Part shown: one piece after another, positions 1-8,868 of the stretch
Layout of the letters: every line of letters begins with the position of its first letter
Numbering within the stretch: position 1 is the first letter of the stretch
Assembly (NCBI GenBank): GCA_038748065.1
Contig: JBCDJG010000002.1
Span: 98,864 to 162,863 of the forward strand
DNA length: 64,000 nt
Reading direction: 5' to 3'
DNA from: JBCDJG01 sp038748065
GTDB lineage: Bacteria > Pseudomonadota > Gammaproteobacteria > Pseudomonadales > Halieaceae
The notes under the pieces: model-generated
Database searches by the model: none
Seen by the model: only the letters and a program-made list of their open reading frames with translations
Told to the model about the DNA's origin: nothing
Position numbers and translations under genes: made by a program

Positions 1-818
1 AGGCGGGGGCGTCGCTCTATCTTCTGGTTGTAGCGGGAGTCGCCGCCCAGTGACACATTTAAGGCACCGGCGCCAGCGGCCATGACCGGGCCCGCATTGG
101 GGCTCTTCCAATTTGGGCCCTGCGTCAGCCAGCAGTGGAGCGCGAGTCTTGTGTTGCCGAGCAGGGCATAGCTCATCGCGGTCAAGCGAGCCGGTAGGTA
201 GTTGAGCAAGTCATCGACGCGCGCCGCGCACCAGCCAAAGGCGTGAAAGCGAGGTGTCTTGTAACCCCACATGGCATCCAGGGTGTTCGCGAGGCGATAC
301 AGAACGACCCCCGGTATGCCTGCGAGCACGAACCAGAAGATAGCTGAGAAAACGGCGTCAGCGCCGTTTTCCAGGATTGATTCGGATGCCGCCCTGGCGA
401 CGCCTTCCTCGTCCAGGTCGTCCGTATCGCGACTGACCAGCATCGCAACCGCCGCTCTGGCCCGGCCTAACTCGCCTCGCTGTAAGGGAGTTACTACAGC
501 GTTGGCGTGACGATGCAAACTATTCCAGCCAACAGCGATGTACAAAAATACACCGCCAACCGCGATCTCTATGGCAGGGTGAACCCTGGCTGCCTGTGCG
601 ATCAGCATGCTTGTAGCGACGAGGGGCGCGACGGCACAGAAACACCCCAGGATACCCCGCGCCTTGGCCCCAAGGGCATCGCCGGGGCTGGAGCTGTTGA
701 GAAACTGTTCGATGCCAGTCGCCCATCTGCCAAAACCCACGAGGGGGTGCAGGCGTCTGGGTTCTCCCAGGAAATGGTCCAGTGCCAGCGCCAGGAAGAC
801 CGCGAATAGCACACTCAT
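1..818 (-). CDS. cobD: Adenosylcobinamide-phosphate synthase CobD/CbiB, 3' end cut by window edge
   Basis: Integral inner membrane enzyme that joins aminopropanol (or its phosphate) to adenosylcobyric acid in late B12 synthesis. The reading frame is open from ATG 818 to the left edge, about 272 codons of a family usually 300-320 long, so only the C-terminus is missing. Family features visible in translation are an N-terminal block DHFLGEPRRLHPLVGFGRW, the R-D-T-D-DL-DE-V-RA-ES-EN--D stretch mid-protein, and a late GALNVSLGGDSRYN block before an RRPRL end. An in-frame ATG at 839 is a possible longer start. It diverges from the riboswitch-led operon to the right; the 115 bases between 819 and 933 presumably hold its promoter, and no riboswitch lies on its own side. 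Confidence 0.93.
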   Translation of the reverse strand, partial: MSVLFAVFLALALDHFLGEPRRLHPLVGFGRWATGIEQFLNSSSPGDALGAKARGILGCFCAVAPLVATSMLIAQAARVHPAIEIAVGGVFLYIAVGWNSLHRHANAVVTPLQRGELGRARAAVAMLVSRDTDDLDEEGVARAASESILENGADAVFSAIFWFVLAGIPGVVLYRLANTLDAMWGYKTPRFHAFGWCAARVDDLLNYLPARLTAMSYALLGNTRLALHCWLTQGPNWKSPNAGPVMAAGAGALNVSLGGDSRYNQKIERRPR

Positions 819-933
819 TGATTCTTCGTAGTACACCATCGGGATCGCATTAAGCCACAGGCAATACATGAGTCACAAAGTGACTGGGGCTCTGCCGGGT
901 GATTAGAGGGCCGTTATGGTACCATCGCCTGCG

Positions 934-1042
934 AATTCAGGTGCCCCCGTGGATAATCGGGAAACAGGTGAGCAAGCCTGTACTGCCCCCGCAACGGTGA
1001 TGGTTTCGTAGAAGCCTAAGTCCGGAGACCGGCCTGTTTCCC
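934..1042 (+). promoter_or_regulatory. Cobalamin riboswitch upstream of the cobN-like/cobQ/btu operon
   Basis: Conserved cobalamin riboswitch elements occur in order: an AGGTGCC start (939-945), GGGAA..AGGTGAGCAAGCCTG (959-980), the core CTGCCCCCGCAACGGT (983-998), and the late AAGTCCGGAGACCGGCC block (1018-1034). The element reads toward the CobN-like gene, whose ATG is about 100 bases downstream. Binding of adenosylcobalamin should turn down the downstream run. The rest of the 325-base gap between the flanking coding regions shows no other clear feature except a short palindrome ATGGTACCAT at 916-925. Confidence 0.93.
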
Positions 1043-1142
1043 AATACATTGTGCTCAGGCGGGGTGCCCTGATAGCGATAGTTTGGCTGTACCGTGTTTG
1101 CAGTCTCTATTTGCCTGTGCCCGCCTGCCCTGGCGAGGTGAT

Positions 1143-4100
1143 ATGCAATCCCCAAGGCGTAAATTAGCCAGTTGCTACAAAAGTCTGCTACTTGCGATGG
1201 CTACGATCCTGGTCACTGTGCCCTTGCGTGCCCAGGGCCCTGGCTACCTGTTGGTGCTGGTTTCGCAGCGCAATGCGGAAACCGTTGCCGAAGCCGCGGC
1301 ATACTTTGCAGAGCGCTATCCGAACCTCACTGTCCTTGCTCGAAGCGATGTGCAGATTCGCGAGTATGATGAAGCGGAGCTCGATAAACTGATCGGGAAC
1401 AGTCGTGGCGTCCTGGGAATGGGGCTCTACGGGCCGAGCGTGATTGCCTTGAAGCCAGTGCTAAGTCAGTCGCGCAAGCCGCAGCTCTTCATGAGCAGCG
1501 ATCACAACCTGGTTGGCTTGAGCCAAATGCGCGAAGGTCCCCTGTTCGATAGCGATGAGCAACTGCGGGCCGTTGCGAGGAACACCCCGGAGTCAGATTT
1601 TGCGGGCTGGCTCTCCGGCATGCGCGATAGCTACCCAAGTGTGCTTCCCTGGATTGAGGCCCAGGCTTACTGGCAGGGAGGCGGGAGTGACAACAGCGCG
1701 CAGCTATTTGCCTGGTTCTATGGTGAACTTGGCGCTAACACAAGCTTTGAGCCACCCAAGCCTCAGGCGCGTTTGCGCTGGCTGTATCGTGGCAGCATCA
1801 GCGACAGCATGCCGCGTTTAGAGGATCGGCCTGTAGTCGCCGTGGTGGACCATGCTGGCGGCGGAAGGCCTGGTGACCGCGCGCTGCTGCGAGAGCTCTG
1901 CCAGGCAGTGGCGCGAGAGGCGAACCAGCAATGCCTGACTGCGCTGGCTTACTGGGGCGAGGCGGGCGTTCAGGCCGTGGATGCACTTAAGGCGCTGGAA
2001 GGCCGCCTGTCGTCGGTCATCATGCTGCAGGACTTTGTCGTGGGTGGCGGGGAAGGGCGACAGGCCGTCGTCGATCGGCTCAAGCAATTGAACGTGCCCG
2101 TCATCAAGGCCATTAAACTGCGCGATCGAACTGAAGCGGAATGGCTGCTGTCGGCCGATGGTCTGGCCTATGACAAGGTCTATTACCAGGTGGCCATGCC
2201 CGAGTTGCAAGGTGCTTCTCAGCCCCTGGTTGTTGCGGTTGCGGGGCGTGTTGCTGACGACGCGCTTACCGGTATTCGCGTACAGGCTATCGAGCCACAG
2301 CGTGAGGGGCTTGGCTCTATCACCGAGCGGATTGCGCGCTGGCAACTGCTGCGCGAGAAAGACAACGCCGAGAAACGGGTTGCGGTCATTTACTATAACC
2401 ACCCGCCCGGACGACACAACATCGGGGCGGATAATCTCGATGTCCCCGCCTCCCTGTGGCAGATTCTCAATGCGCTTGAAGAGGCGGGCTATAACACGGG
2501 CACGCTGCCTGAGTCGCAGGACGCTCTGCTTGAGCTGATGCAGGCGCGGGGCGTCAACCTGCCTAGAGATGCGGGTTCACTCGCGCGCATGAGCAGCGAG
2601 ATCAAGCGCGCGGATTTGGGCCGCTACAAGGCCTGGTTTGCTAAGCTGCCGCCGTCGGTCAAGAGCGAGATGGAGTTTGGGCCTTTCGGCCTACTGAAGG
2701 AGCAGATTCTCGAGGCGCTGGCGCAGGACAAGCCAGAGCTCGGGCAGACAATACTCGAGCACACAATGGAGGAGATGCATCACCTCCTCGAGGGCGTTGA
2801 TCACCCTGGCCGCGAGCGGGCACTCGATCTCATTGAACAACTAGAAACCTGCTATGGCGGCGCGCTCTCTGGCGCGGGCACGGATTGTGTTCGGGGCGAG
2901 GCCACGGATATCAACGCCGCTCTCGGCAAGATCGGTATCGAAGGCCTGGCCGGGTGGGGCGTGGCGCCCGGCGCGGTAATGACCGTTAACGGGGATATCC
3001 TGTTGCCGGGGATGCAGTTTGGAAACGTATTCATCGGGCCGCAGCCGCCGCGTGGCTGGGAAATTAACGAAGAATTGCTGCACGCCAACCTGGCCTTTCC
3101 GCCACCTCACCAATACCTGGCCTTTTACCACTTCCTGAAAGAAGATTTCAAAGCCGATGCGCTGGTTCACCTGGGGCGCCACTCCACCTATGAATTTCTG
3201 CCGCGGCGCTCGGTCGGGTTGGCGGCCGATGACTATGCACGCGTTATCGGTGGGGACATCCCCGGGGTCTACCCCTATATCGTTGACGGTGTGGGAGAGG
3301 GTATTCAGGCCAAGCGCCGAGGCCTGGCAGTGATGGTCGATCATCTGACGCCGCCGCTGCAGATAACTCCCTTATACGATGGGCTGCTCCAGCTGCGGCA
3401 GCTGGTAGAGAGTTTTGAGGCGATGCATGGGAGTAAGAACACGGCCGTCACCGAACGCTTGGTGGGTGAGATACGTGCCAAGGTTGATGCACTGGAACTG
3501 ACCGACGAATTGGCTGAAGCGATGTCGGCAGAGTTGGCGGTCATGGGCATCAGCTTCGAGCAGGTCGATGATGATCTGATGGTCCACGAAGTCGGCCACT
3601 ACCTGACGGATTTGCAGGAGCGCTTCATGCCGCTGGGACTCCACGTGTACGGCAAGGATTGGGACAGCGATGCCGTGACAATGATGCTGGATTCCATGTC
3701 ACCGGAGGACGATGCCCAGCGCGCCGACTGGCAGCTGCAGCTGACGCGATCACCCGAGGCAGAAATGCAGGCGCTATTGCGGGGATTATCGGGTGGCTAT
3801 ATTGAGCCTGGCCAGGGCAACGACCCGATCCGCAGCCCTGCGAGTCTGCCGACAGGCAGGAACTTTTTTGCGCTCGATAGCAGTCTGATCCCGAGTCGGG
3901 TCGCCTGGGAACTGGGCAGCGAGATGGCGCGGGACGCTCGCGCTGAGCGAGAGAAAGCTGGGCAACAGACCAGCGGCAAGCGCGAAGCAATGGTGTTGTG
4001 GGCATCGGATGTGGTGCGCGATGAAGGGGTGATGATCGCCTTCGGTCTCGACATGCTGGGAATTGAACCCGTGTGGAATAGCCGAGGGTTGGTCACGGGC

Positions 4101-5489
4101 CTGAAGCGGCAGTCCGTCGCAGATGCGGGTCGTGTTCGGCGTGACGTGGTGTTCACCACGTCCGGGCTGTTTCGCGATCTCTACGGGCAGCAAATGAGGC
4201 TGCTGAATCGCGCCACCCTGCTGGCCCTGGATGCCAGTGCAGATACGATTATTCGCGATTACCCGGCGCTCACCCTGGCGCTGACCGAGGCCTTGAGTCC
4301 GCTGGAAGATGCTGGCCTGGGCGGCGATGAAGCGCTGGCGGTAAACCAGGTCGCGGCTCACTGGGTAAAACAGGCCAGCGAGTTACTCGGTAGTGGTATG
4401 CCCGCAGAGCGCGCTGGCGTGATGGCCAGTTATCGCGTGTTTGGTGATCCTCCCGGGAGTTATGGCGCAGGCATCAACCGACTGGCCGAACGCTCCGGCG
4501 CCTGGGAGCACCGTTCTGAGCTGGCAGAGGTCTACATCAGGCGTCTGGGCCATAGTTATGGCATGAGTGGCTTTGGCGTGCCCGCACAGGCGGCTTTCGA
4601 GCGTGTGTTGGTCGACGTTGAAAACACCTATTTCGGTCGATCCAGTAATCTTTACGGCCTGATTGATAACAACGACGCTTTTGATTACCTCGGCGGATTA
4701 AGCCTGTCTGTGGAGACGCTTGCGGGCGCGGCGCCCAACAACTACGTGTTGGATCATTCAGACCCAACGCGGGTGCGGGCGCAGCCGCTTGGCAGGGCGC
4801 TGCGGCAGGAGCTCCGAGGTCGCTTTCTTAACCCGGAGTGGTTGAAGGGGCTCATGGTGCACGGATATGCCGGGGCAAGAACGATGGGCAGCGAGTTCGT
4901 TGAGTATCTTTGGGGCTGGCAGATAACCAATCCTACCCTGGTGGGTGACTGGGCGTGGGAAGAAGTGAAAGCGGTCTACATCGATGATCGCTACGACCTA
5001 CAGTTGGATGATTTTCTGGCGGAGGGCAGTAACGCCTATGTCAAAAGCAACATGATTGCGGTCATGCTGGTGGCAGTGCACAAGGGTTTTTGGCAGGCAG
5101 AGCGGGCGACAGTTGAGCAGCTTGCTGCCGAGTTCGCGGCCCTGGTGGCTGAGAACGGCCTGCCGGGGAGCGGTCATACCGATCCGGACCAACCCATGCT
5201 GCCCTGGCTGGAGCGATACCTCAGCGCGGAGGATTGGCAGGCGCTGGCGCGTGTGGTGGACACAGCGAGGCCGCAGCTTCAGGCGGAGAAAGAGCAGCAT
5301 CGCATCACGGAGCTGACCCTGGAAGATACGGAGACGGCCGACGACCAGAACTCGGCGGAGACCGTTCAGAGTAACGACGCTGCCGGCCCATCCACGGCCT
5401 GGCTATGGTGGGCCTTGGCGCTGGTGGCGCTAGCGGTATGTGCTGGCTACGCAGGCGGCGTGCGCCAAGCCAGGCTGATCAGGGGATAG
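1143..5489 (+). CDS. Exported, membrane-anchored CobN/BchH-type chelatase large subunit
   Basis: About 1448 residues, longer than ordinary cytosolic CobN (about 1250). The N-terminus looks like a signal peptide (RRK, then a hydrophobic stretch LLLAMATILVTVPL and A-Q-G, residues 5-33). A single C-terminal helix (about residues 1418-1440) is followed by Arg residues, which would place the chelatase domain in the periplasm. CobN-family blocks include HLGRHSTYEFLPRR (about 674-687), then GVYPYIVDGVGEGIQAKRR and DHLTPP, and late LNPEWLKGLMVHGYAGA. The usual HGxxEWLPGK signature is altered here to HSTYEFLPRR. ATG 1143 is chosen because GAGGTG sits just ahead and it begins the signal peptide; a TTG at 1083 is also in frame. 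The family inserts cobalt or magnesium into tetrapyrroles; related CobN-like HmuS proteins act on heme. Substrate and direction here are unknown. No CobS/CobT ATPase partner is in the window. Confidence 0.85.
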   Translation: MQSPRRKLASCYKSLLLAMATILVTVPLRAQGPGYLLVLVSQRNAETVAEAAAYFAERYPNLTVLARSDVQIREYDEAELDKLIGNSRGVLGMGLYGPSVIALKPVLSQSRKPQLFMSSDHNLVGLSQMREGPLFDSDEQLRAVARNTPESDFAGWLSGMRDSYPSVLPWIEAQAYWQGGGSDNSAQLFAWFYGELGANTSFEPPKPQARLRWLYRGSISDSMPRLEDRPVVAVVDHAGGGRPGDRALLRELCQAVAREANQQCLTALAYWGEAGVQAVDALKALEGRLSSVIMLQDFVVGGGEGRQAVVDRLKQLNVPVIKAIKLRDRTEAEWLLSADGLAYDKVYYQVAMPELQGASQPLVVAVAGRVADDALTGIRVQAIEPQREGLGSITERIARWQLLREKDNAEKRVAVIYYNHPPGRHNIGADNLDVPASLWQILNALEEAGYNTGTLPESQDALLELMQARGVNLPRDAGSLARMSSEIKRADLGRYKAWFAKLPPSVKSEMEFGPFGLLKEQILEALAQDKPELGQTILEHTMEEMHHLLEGVDHPGRERALDLIEQLETCYGGALSGAGTDCVRGEATDINAALGKIGIEGLAGWGVAPGAVMTVNGDILLPGMQFGNVFIGPQPPRGWEINEELLHANLAFPPPHQYLAFYHFLKEDFKADALVHLGRHSTYEFLPRRSVGLAADDYARVIGGDIPGVYPYIVDGVGEGIQAKRRGLAVMVDHLTPPLQITPLYDGLLQLRQLVESFEAMHGSKNTAVTERLVGEIRAKVDALELTDELAEAMSAELAVMGISFEQVDDDLMVHEVGHYLTDLQERFMPLGLHVYGKDWDSDAVTMMLDSMSPEDDAQRADWQLQLTRSPEAEMQALLRGLSGGYIEPGQGNDPIRSPASLPTGRNFFALDSSLIPSRVAWELGSEMARDARAEREKAGQQTSGKREAMVLWASDVVRDEGVMIAFGLDMLGIEPVWNSRGLVTGLKRQSVADAGRVRRDVVFTTSGLFRDLYGQQMRLLNRATLLALDASADTIIRDYPALTLALTEALSPLEDAGLGGDEALAVNQVAAHWVKQASELLGSGMPAERAGVMASYRVFGDPPGSYGAGINRLAERSGAWEHRSELAEVYIRRLGHSYGMSGFGVPAQAAFERVLVDVENTYFGRSSNLYGLIDNNDAFDYLGGLSLSVETLAGAAPNNYVLDHSDPTRVRAQPLGRALRQELRGRFLNPEWLKGLMVHGYAGARTMGSEFVEYLWGWQITNPTLVGDWAWEEVKAVYIDDRYDLQLDDFLAEGSNAYVKSNMIAVMLVAVHKGFWQAERATVEQLAAEFAALVAENGLPGSGHTDPDQPMLPWLERYLSAEDWQALARVVDTARPQLQAEKEQHRITELTLEDTETADDQNSAETVQSNDAAGPSTAWLWWALALVALAVCAGYAGGVRQARLIRG

Positions 5490-5501
5490 GGGGCGATAGC
5501 A

Positions 5502-5957
5502 ATGTGGCACGGTTTGATGCTGGGCGCCTTACACCAGTTTGTTGAATGGTTGTTGTATCCCGTCATTTGTTTGCTCGCTGTGGCGCTGTTGTTGACCCTA
5601 TGGGAGGTGGGCAGTGCCCTCGCCGAGAGGCGAAGCGTACTTGAGGCCTTTAGGCAGGCAGATATAGACAGCTTTGAACACTACGCGAACAGGCGCCTGG
5701 AGCGCTCTGACCTGCTGGCGCGTAGCGGGCCGATATTAGGTCTGATGGGTACGCTGATTCCACTCGGGCCCGGCCTTCGTGCGCTGGGCGATGGAAATAT
5801 CGAGATATTAGCAACGGCTCTGACGGTTGCCTTCGATACCACCGTGGTGGGTTTATTGATCGGTCTCGTGGCCTACGCCCTCAGCCGGATGCGCCGCCGG
5901 TGGTATGACGATGTGTGGAAAGACATTGCGGCCAAGAGTGAGATGCAAAGCGCATGA
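5502..5957 (+). CDS. MotA/TolQ/ExbB-family proton channel subunit
   Basis: A 151-residue inner membrane protein with an N-terminal helix (about residues 14-36), a cytoplasmic segment, a second hydrophobic stretch (ARSGPILGLMGTLIPLGPGL, about 71-90) and a third helix with the FDTTVVGLLIGLVAYAL signature (about 111-127). The GxxGT...P and TTVxGLLIG patterns are typical of ExbB/TolQ. It is shorter than classic ExbB (about 230). It starts 12 bases after the CobN-like gene behind an AGGGGG motif and overlaps the next gene by 4 bases, so the three form one translational unit. It probably forms a proton channel with the DUF2149 protein and powers the periplasmic chelatase or an outer membrane step. 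That role is inferred from family and order. Confidence 0.85.
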   Translation: MWHGLMLGALHQFVEWLLYPVICLLAVALLLTLWEVGSALAERRSVLEAFRQADIDSFEHYANRRLERSDLLARSGPILGLMGTLIPLGPGLRALGDGNIEILATALTVAFDTTVVGLLIGLVAYALSRMRRRWYDDVWKDIAAKSEMQSA

Positions 5958-6286
5958 AGCAGCACGGCAGCGGTCAACGCCCTTCGTGGCAGTCTGGCCC
6001 TTTTTCTGACGGTGACTCAGACCCCATGCTGGGCTTTGCGAATATCATGGATGTGATGCTGGTATTCGCGCTGGGACTCATGCTGGCGCTGATATCTCAA
6101 AGCCAGGAGCTACGGCAACACTTCCGCCTGGAGAAGGAGCGAATTGTTGAGACGGGGCAAGAGTTGACCGAGGCACCCGAGTCTGTGAGAGAGATGATCG
6201 AGGCTGGCGGGGAGGGGATGGAATCGATTGGTCAGGTTTATCGCGATCCGGAAACAGGCAAACTCATTCTCGTGGGTGAGCAGTGA
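5954..6286 (+). CDS. DUF2149 protein, ExbD-like partner of the channel subunit
   Basis: A 110-residue protein with one membrane helix near residues 26-47 beginning NIMDVMLVFALGLMLAL. The Asp in this helix sits where ExbD/TolR/MotB proteins carry their proton-binding Asp. The rest is a short polar domain ending VYRDPETGKLILV, the usual DUF2149 ending. The start overlaps the ExbB-like stop (ATGA). ExbB-like/DUF2149 pairs beside CobN-like genes occur in heme and corrinoid uptake loci, but their activity is not established. My reading is an ExbB/ExbD-like motor dedicated to the exported chelatase. The next gene, cobQ, starts about 46 bases downstream. Confidence 0.82.
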   Translation: MKQHGSGQRPSWQSGPFSDGDSDPMLGFANIMDVMLVFALGLMLALISQSQELRQHFRLEKERIVETGQELTEAPESVREMIEAGGEGMESIGQVYRDPETGKLILVGEQ

Positions 6287-6332
6287 AGCGCGGTTTGGCC
6301 CATTTTATTTGTCCGGTGTTGGCGGGTGCCCG

Positions 6333-7844
6333 ATGAGCCGTGCCGGAGCAGGTCGCTGCAAGGAGCCATCGACGTTGATGGTCCAGGGCACAACGTCCGA
6401 TGCGGGTAAAAGTGTACTTGTAGCTGGGCTCTGCCGGATACTGGCGCGTCAGGGTCACGCTGTTGCCCCCTTCAAGCCGCAGAATATGGCGCTGAATAGC
6501 GCGGTAACAGAGGACGGCGGTGAAATCGGGCGGGCGCAGGCCTTGCAGGCGCGCGCCTGTTTTCTCGCGCCGCATACGGATATGAACCCGGTACTGCTGA
6601 AGCCCTCCAGTGATATGAGGGCGCAGGTCATTATCCAGGGTAAGGCAGTCAGCGACCTGGCCGCACGTGACTACCACGACTATAAGAAAGTGGCCATGGA
6701 AGCGGTGCTTGAGTCTCACCGGCGTCTACAGACGCAGTACGATTTCGTGATGGTGGAGGGTGCCGGTAGCCCGGCGGAGATTAATCTGCGTGCCGGTGAT
6801 ATCGCGAATATGGGCTTTGCGGAAGCCGTGGATTGCCCGGTTGTTCTGGTGGCTGATATCGACAAGGGGGGCGTTTTCGCACACCTTGTAGGCACGCTGG
6901 AATTGCTCTCGCCCTCGGAGCAGGATCGTGTAAAAGGCTTTGTCATCAACAAATTCAGAGGCGATATCGGCCTGCTTCAGCCGGGACTCGATTGGCTCGA
7001 AGCACGCACCGGCAAGCCTGTACTCGGTGTGATTCCCTATTTGCACGGCCTTGAGCTGGAGGCGGAAGATGCGATCAGCGCGGAGCAGCGCGAGGGTGAA
7101 GGCGAGTTCCAAGTGAAAGTGCCGGTACTTTCGCGTATCAGCAACCATACGGATTTTGATGCCCTGCGCCTGCAGCCGCAGGTGAACCTGGAATACGTTG
7201 GCCCGGGCCAGCGCTTGGGGCATGCCGACCTGATAATTCTTCCGGGGAGCAAGAACGTGCGGCGTGATCTCCAGTTCCTCAGAGATAATGGCTGGGAACA
7301 GGAATTGATGAAGCACCTGCGCTACGGGGGCAAGGTGTTGGGTGTTTGTGGCGGCTTCCAGATGCTGGGGCAGCGTATCGATGACCCGGACGGCGTTGAA
7401 GATGAGCCCGGCAGTACCCCGGGTATCGGACTCCTTGACGTGGTTACCCGGCTTGAACCTGAAAAACAGCTGCGGCAGGTTACCGGCTCGCTGGCCGTCA
7501 CGAATGCCCCCGTCGTTGGCTATGAAATCCACTGCGGCGTCACCTCAGCCACTGCGGAGCTCCAGCCGGCAGTGCATCTCAGTGATGGTCGAACGGATGG
7601 CGCCATCAGTGCCGATACCCAGGTAATGGGCACCTATTTGCACGGGATTTTTGATCAGCCCGCTGCGCGAGACAGCCTCTTGAGGTGGGCCGGCCTGGAC
7701 CCTCAGGAATCTCCCGCCATTGGAGATATCCAGGAGAACGATCTGGAGCGTCTCGCAGACTGTCTGGAGGCTTGCCTTGATCTTGGTGCCCTGTTTGGTG
7801 AGTTGCCGGACCCACGAGCGTCAAGAGGCCAGTCTTGCGATTAG
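6333..7844 (+). CDS. cobQ: Cobyric acid synthase CobQ/CbiP
   Basis: ATP- and glutamine-dependent amidation of four side chains of adenosylcobyrinic a,c-diamide to give adenosylcobyric acid, in the cytoplasm. The 503-residue protein has the synthetase P-loop-like VQGTTSDAGKS (about residues 17-27), the FKPQNMALNS block (47-56), VEGAGSPAEIN (141-151), ADIDKGGVFA (174-183) and a C-terminal class I amidotransferase domain with Cys339 in GVCGGFQMLG and His437 in TYLHGIF. ATG 6333 gives the usual family length. ATG 6378, 12 bases after an AGGAG motif, is an alternative that would begin just before the nucleotide-binding block. The 3' end overlaps btuC by about 10 bases, supporting one operon. Confidence 0.95.
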   Translation: MSRAGAGRCKEPSTLMVQGTTSDAGKSVLVAGLCRILARQGHAVAPFKPQNMALNSAVTEDGGEIGRAQALQARACFLAPHTDMNPVLLKPSSDMRAQVIIQGKAVSDLAARDYHDYKKVAMEAVLESHRRLQTQYDFVMVEGAGSPAEINLRAGDIANMGFAEAVDCPVVLVADIDKGGVFAHLVGTLELLSPSEQDRVKGFVINKFRGDIGLLQPGLDWLEARTGKPVLGVIPYLHGLELEAEDAISAEQREGEGEFQVKVPVLSRISNHTDFDALRLQPQVNLEYVGPGQRLGHADLIILPGSKNVRRDLQFLRDNGWEQELMKHLRYGGKVLGVCGGFQMLGQRIDDPDGVEDEPGSTPGIGLLDVVTRLEPEKQLRQVTGSLAVTNAPVVGYEIHCGVTSATAELQPAVHLSDGRTDGAISADTQVMGTYLHGIFDQPAARDSLLRWAGLDPQESPAIGDIQENDLERLADCLEACLDLGALFGELPDPRASRGQSCD

Positions 7845-8866
7845 TGGCGCCGCGCCCGCTGCTGCTGGGCATGACGCTTGCGTTGCCCCTGGTAATGCTG
7901 GCCGCTCTGCTCACCGGCCCCGTCATGATCACTTTTTCTGAGCTGTGGCAGGCCTTGCTGGCGCCATCGGAACAGTCCGGCAGAAATGGCCTGATTCTCT
8001 TCTCGATTCGCTTACCCCGCCTGCTGCTTGCTGCGTTGGTTGGCGTGTGCCTGGCGGTCTGCGGCACAGCTATGCAGGGCCTCTTTCGCAATCCTCTTGC
8101 GGATCCTTCCTTGATCGGCGTGTCCAGCGGTGCCTCGGCGGGCGCAAGCCTGGCGATTGTTCTGGGGGCGGGTCTGGTAGTACAAGGGACGCCACTCGCG
8201 GGCTTGTCTCTGGTGGCGGTTGGAGCCTTTCTTGGCGGCTTCCTGGCAGTTCTTCTGGTATACCGTTTTGCGACGGACGATACGGGTACCTCAGTGGTGA
8301 CAATGCTGCTGGCGGGCATTGCCATCAGTGCGCTGGCGGGCGCGCTGAATAGCCTGATGGCCTATGTTGCAGACGATGAAATGCTGCGCCGTATCAGCCT
8401 CTGGCAGATGGGCAGCCTCGATGCGGCGGACTGGCCGCGCGTGTGGATCGCGCTGGCTGTCAGCGCGCTGGTGATGTCGGCCTTTCCTCGCGACAGTGCT
8501 GCGCTTAATGCCCTGTTGTTGGGCGAGTCGGAGGCGCGGCACCTGGGCATTGCCGTTGAGGCCGTTAAACGTCGGTTGATATTGATGACCGCATTAGCCG
8601 TCGGCGTATCGGTGGCCGTTGCCGGTACGATTGCCTTCGTTGGGCTGATGATGCCACACATTGTTCGCCTGCTGATTGGGCCCGACCATCGTTATCTGAT
8701 CCCAGGGTCTGCATTGGCTGGCGCACTGCTGATGATCGTCGCAGATGCATTCTCGCGGGTCGTTGTCGCACCGGCTGAATTACCCGTAGGCATTATCACG
8801 GCGCTGCTGGGAACACCGTTTTTCTTTTTCCTGCTATTGACCCGTCGCAGCTGGGAGGCCCGGTAG
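7835..8866 (+). CDS. btuC: BtuC-type permease of a vitamin B12 ABC importer (FecCD family)
   Basis: A 343-residue polytopic inner membrane permease of the FecCD family. Family marks are RLPRLLLAALVGVCLAVCGTAMQGLFRNPLADP (about residues 59-91), then GVSSGASAGA, a helix-rich centre, and the late FVGLMMPHIVRLLIGPDHRYLIP loop that contacts the ATPase. TTG 7835 is chosen because AGAGG lies six bases upstream; GTG 7844, overlapping the cobQ stop by one base, is the alternative. It is followed after 2 bases by the ATPase gene, with the binding protein at the operon's end. The B12 riboswitch and cobalamin neighbours point to corrinoid rather than siderophore or heme import. Confidence 0.9.
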   Translation: MRLVAPRPLLLGMTLALPLVMLAALLTGPVMITFSELWQALLAPSEQSGRNGLILFSIRLPRLLLAALVGVCLAVCGTAMQGLFRNPLADPSLIGVSSGASAGASLAIVLGAGLVVQGTPLAGLSLVAVGAFLGGFLAVLLVYRFATDDTGTSVVTMLLAGIAISALAGALNSLMAYVADDEMLRRISLWQMGSLDAADWPRVWIALAVSALVMSAFPRDSAALNALLLGESEARHLGIAVEAVKRRLILMTALAVGVSVAVAGTIAFVGLMMPHIVRLLIGPDHRYLIPGSALAGALLMIVADAFSRVVVAPAELPVGIITALLGTPFFFFLLLTRRSWEAR

Positions 8867-8868
8867 CC

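Noticed and set aside
1818..2417. Long minus-strand open frame inside the CobN-like gene
   Set aside because: It shows no family motif and its composition follows the codon third-position bias of the coding strand, as do similar antisense frames in cobQ, btuB, katG and others.
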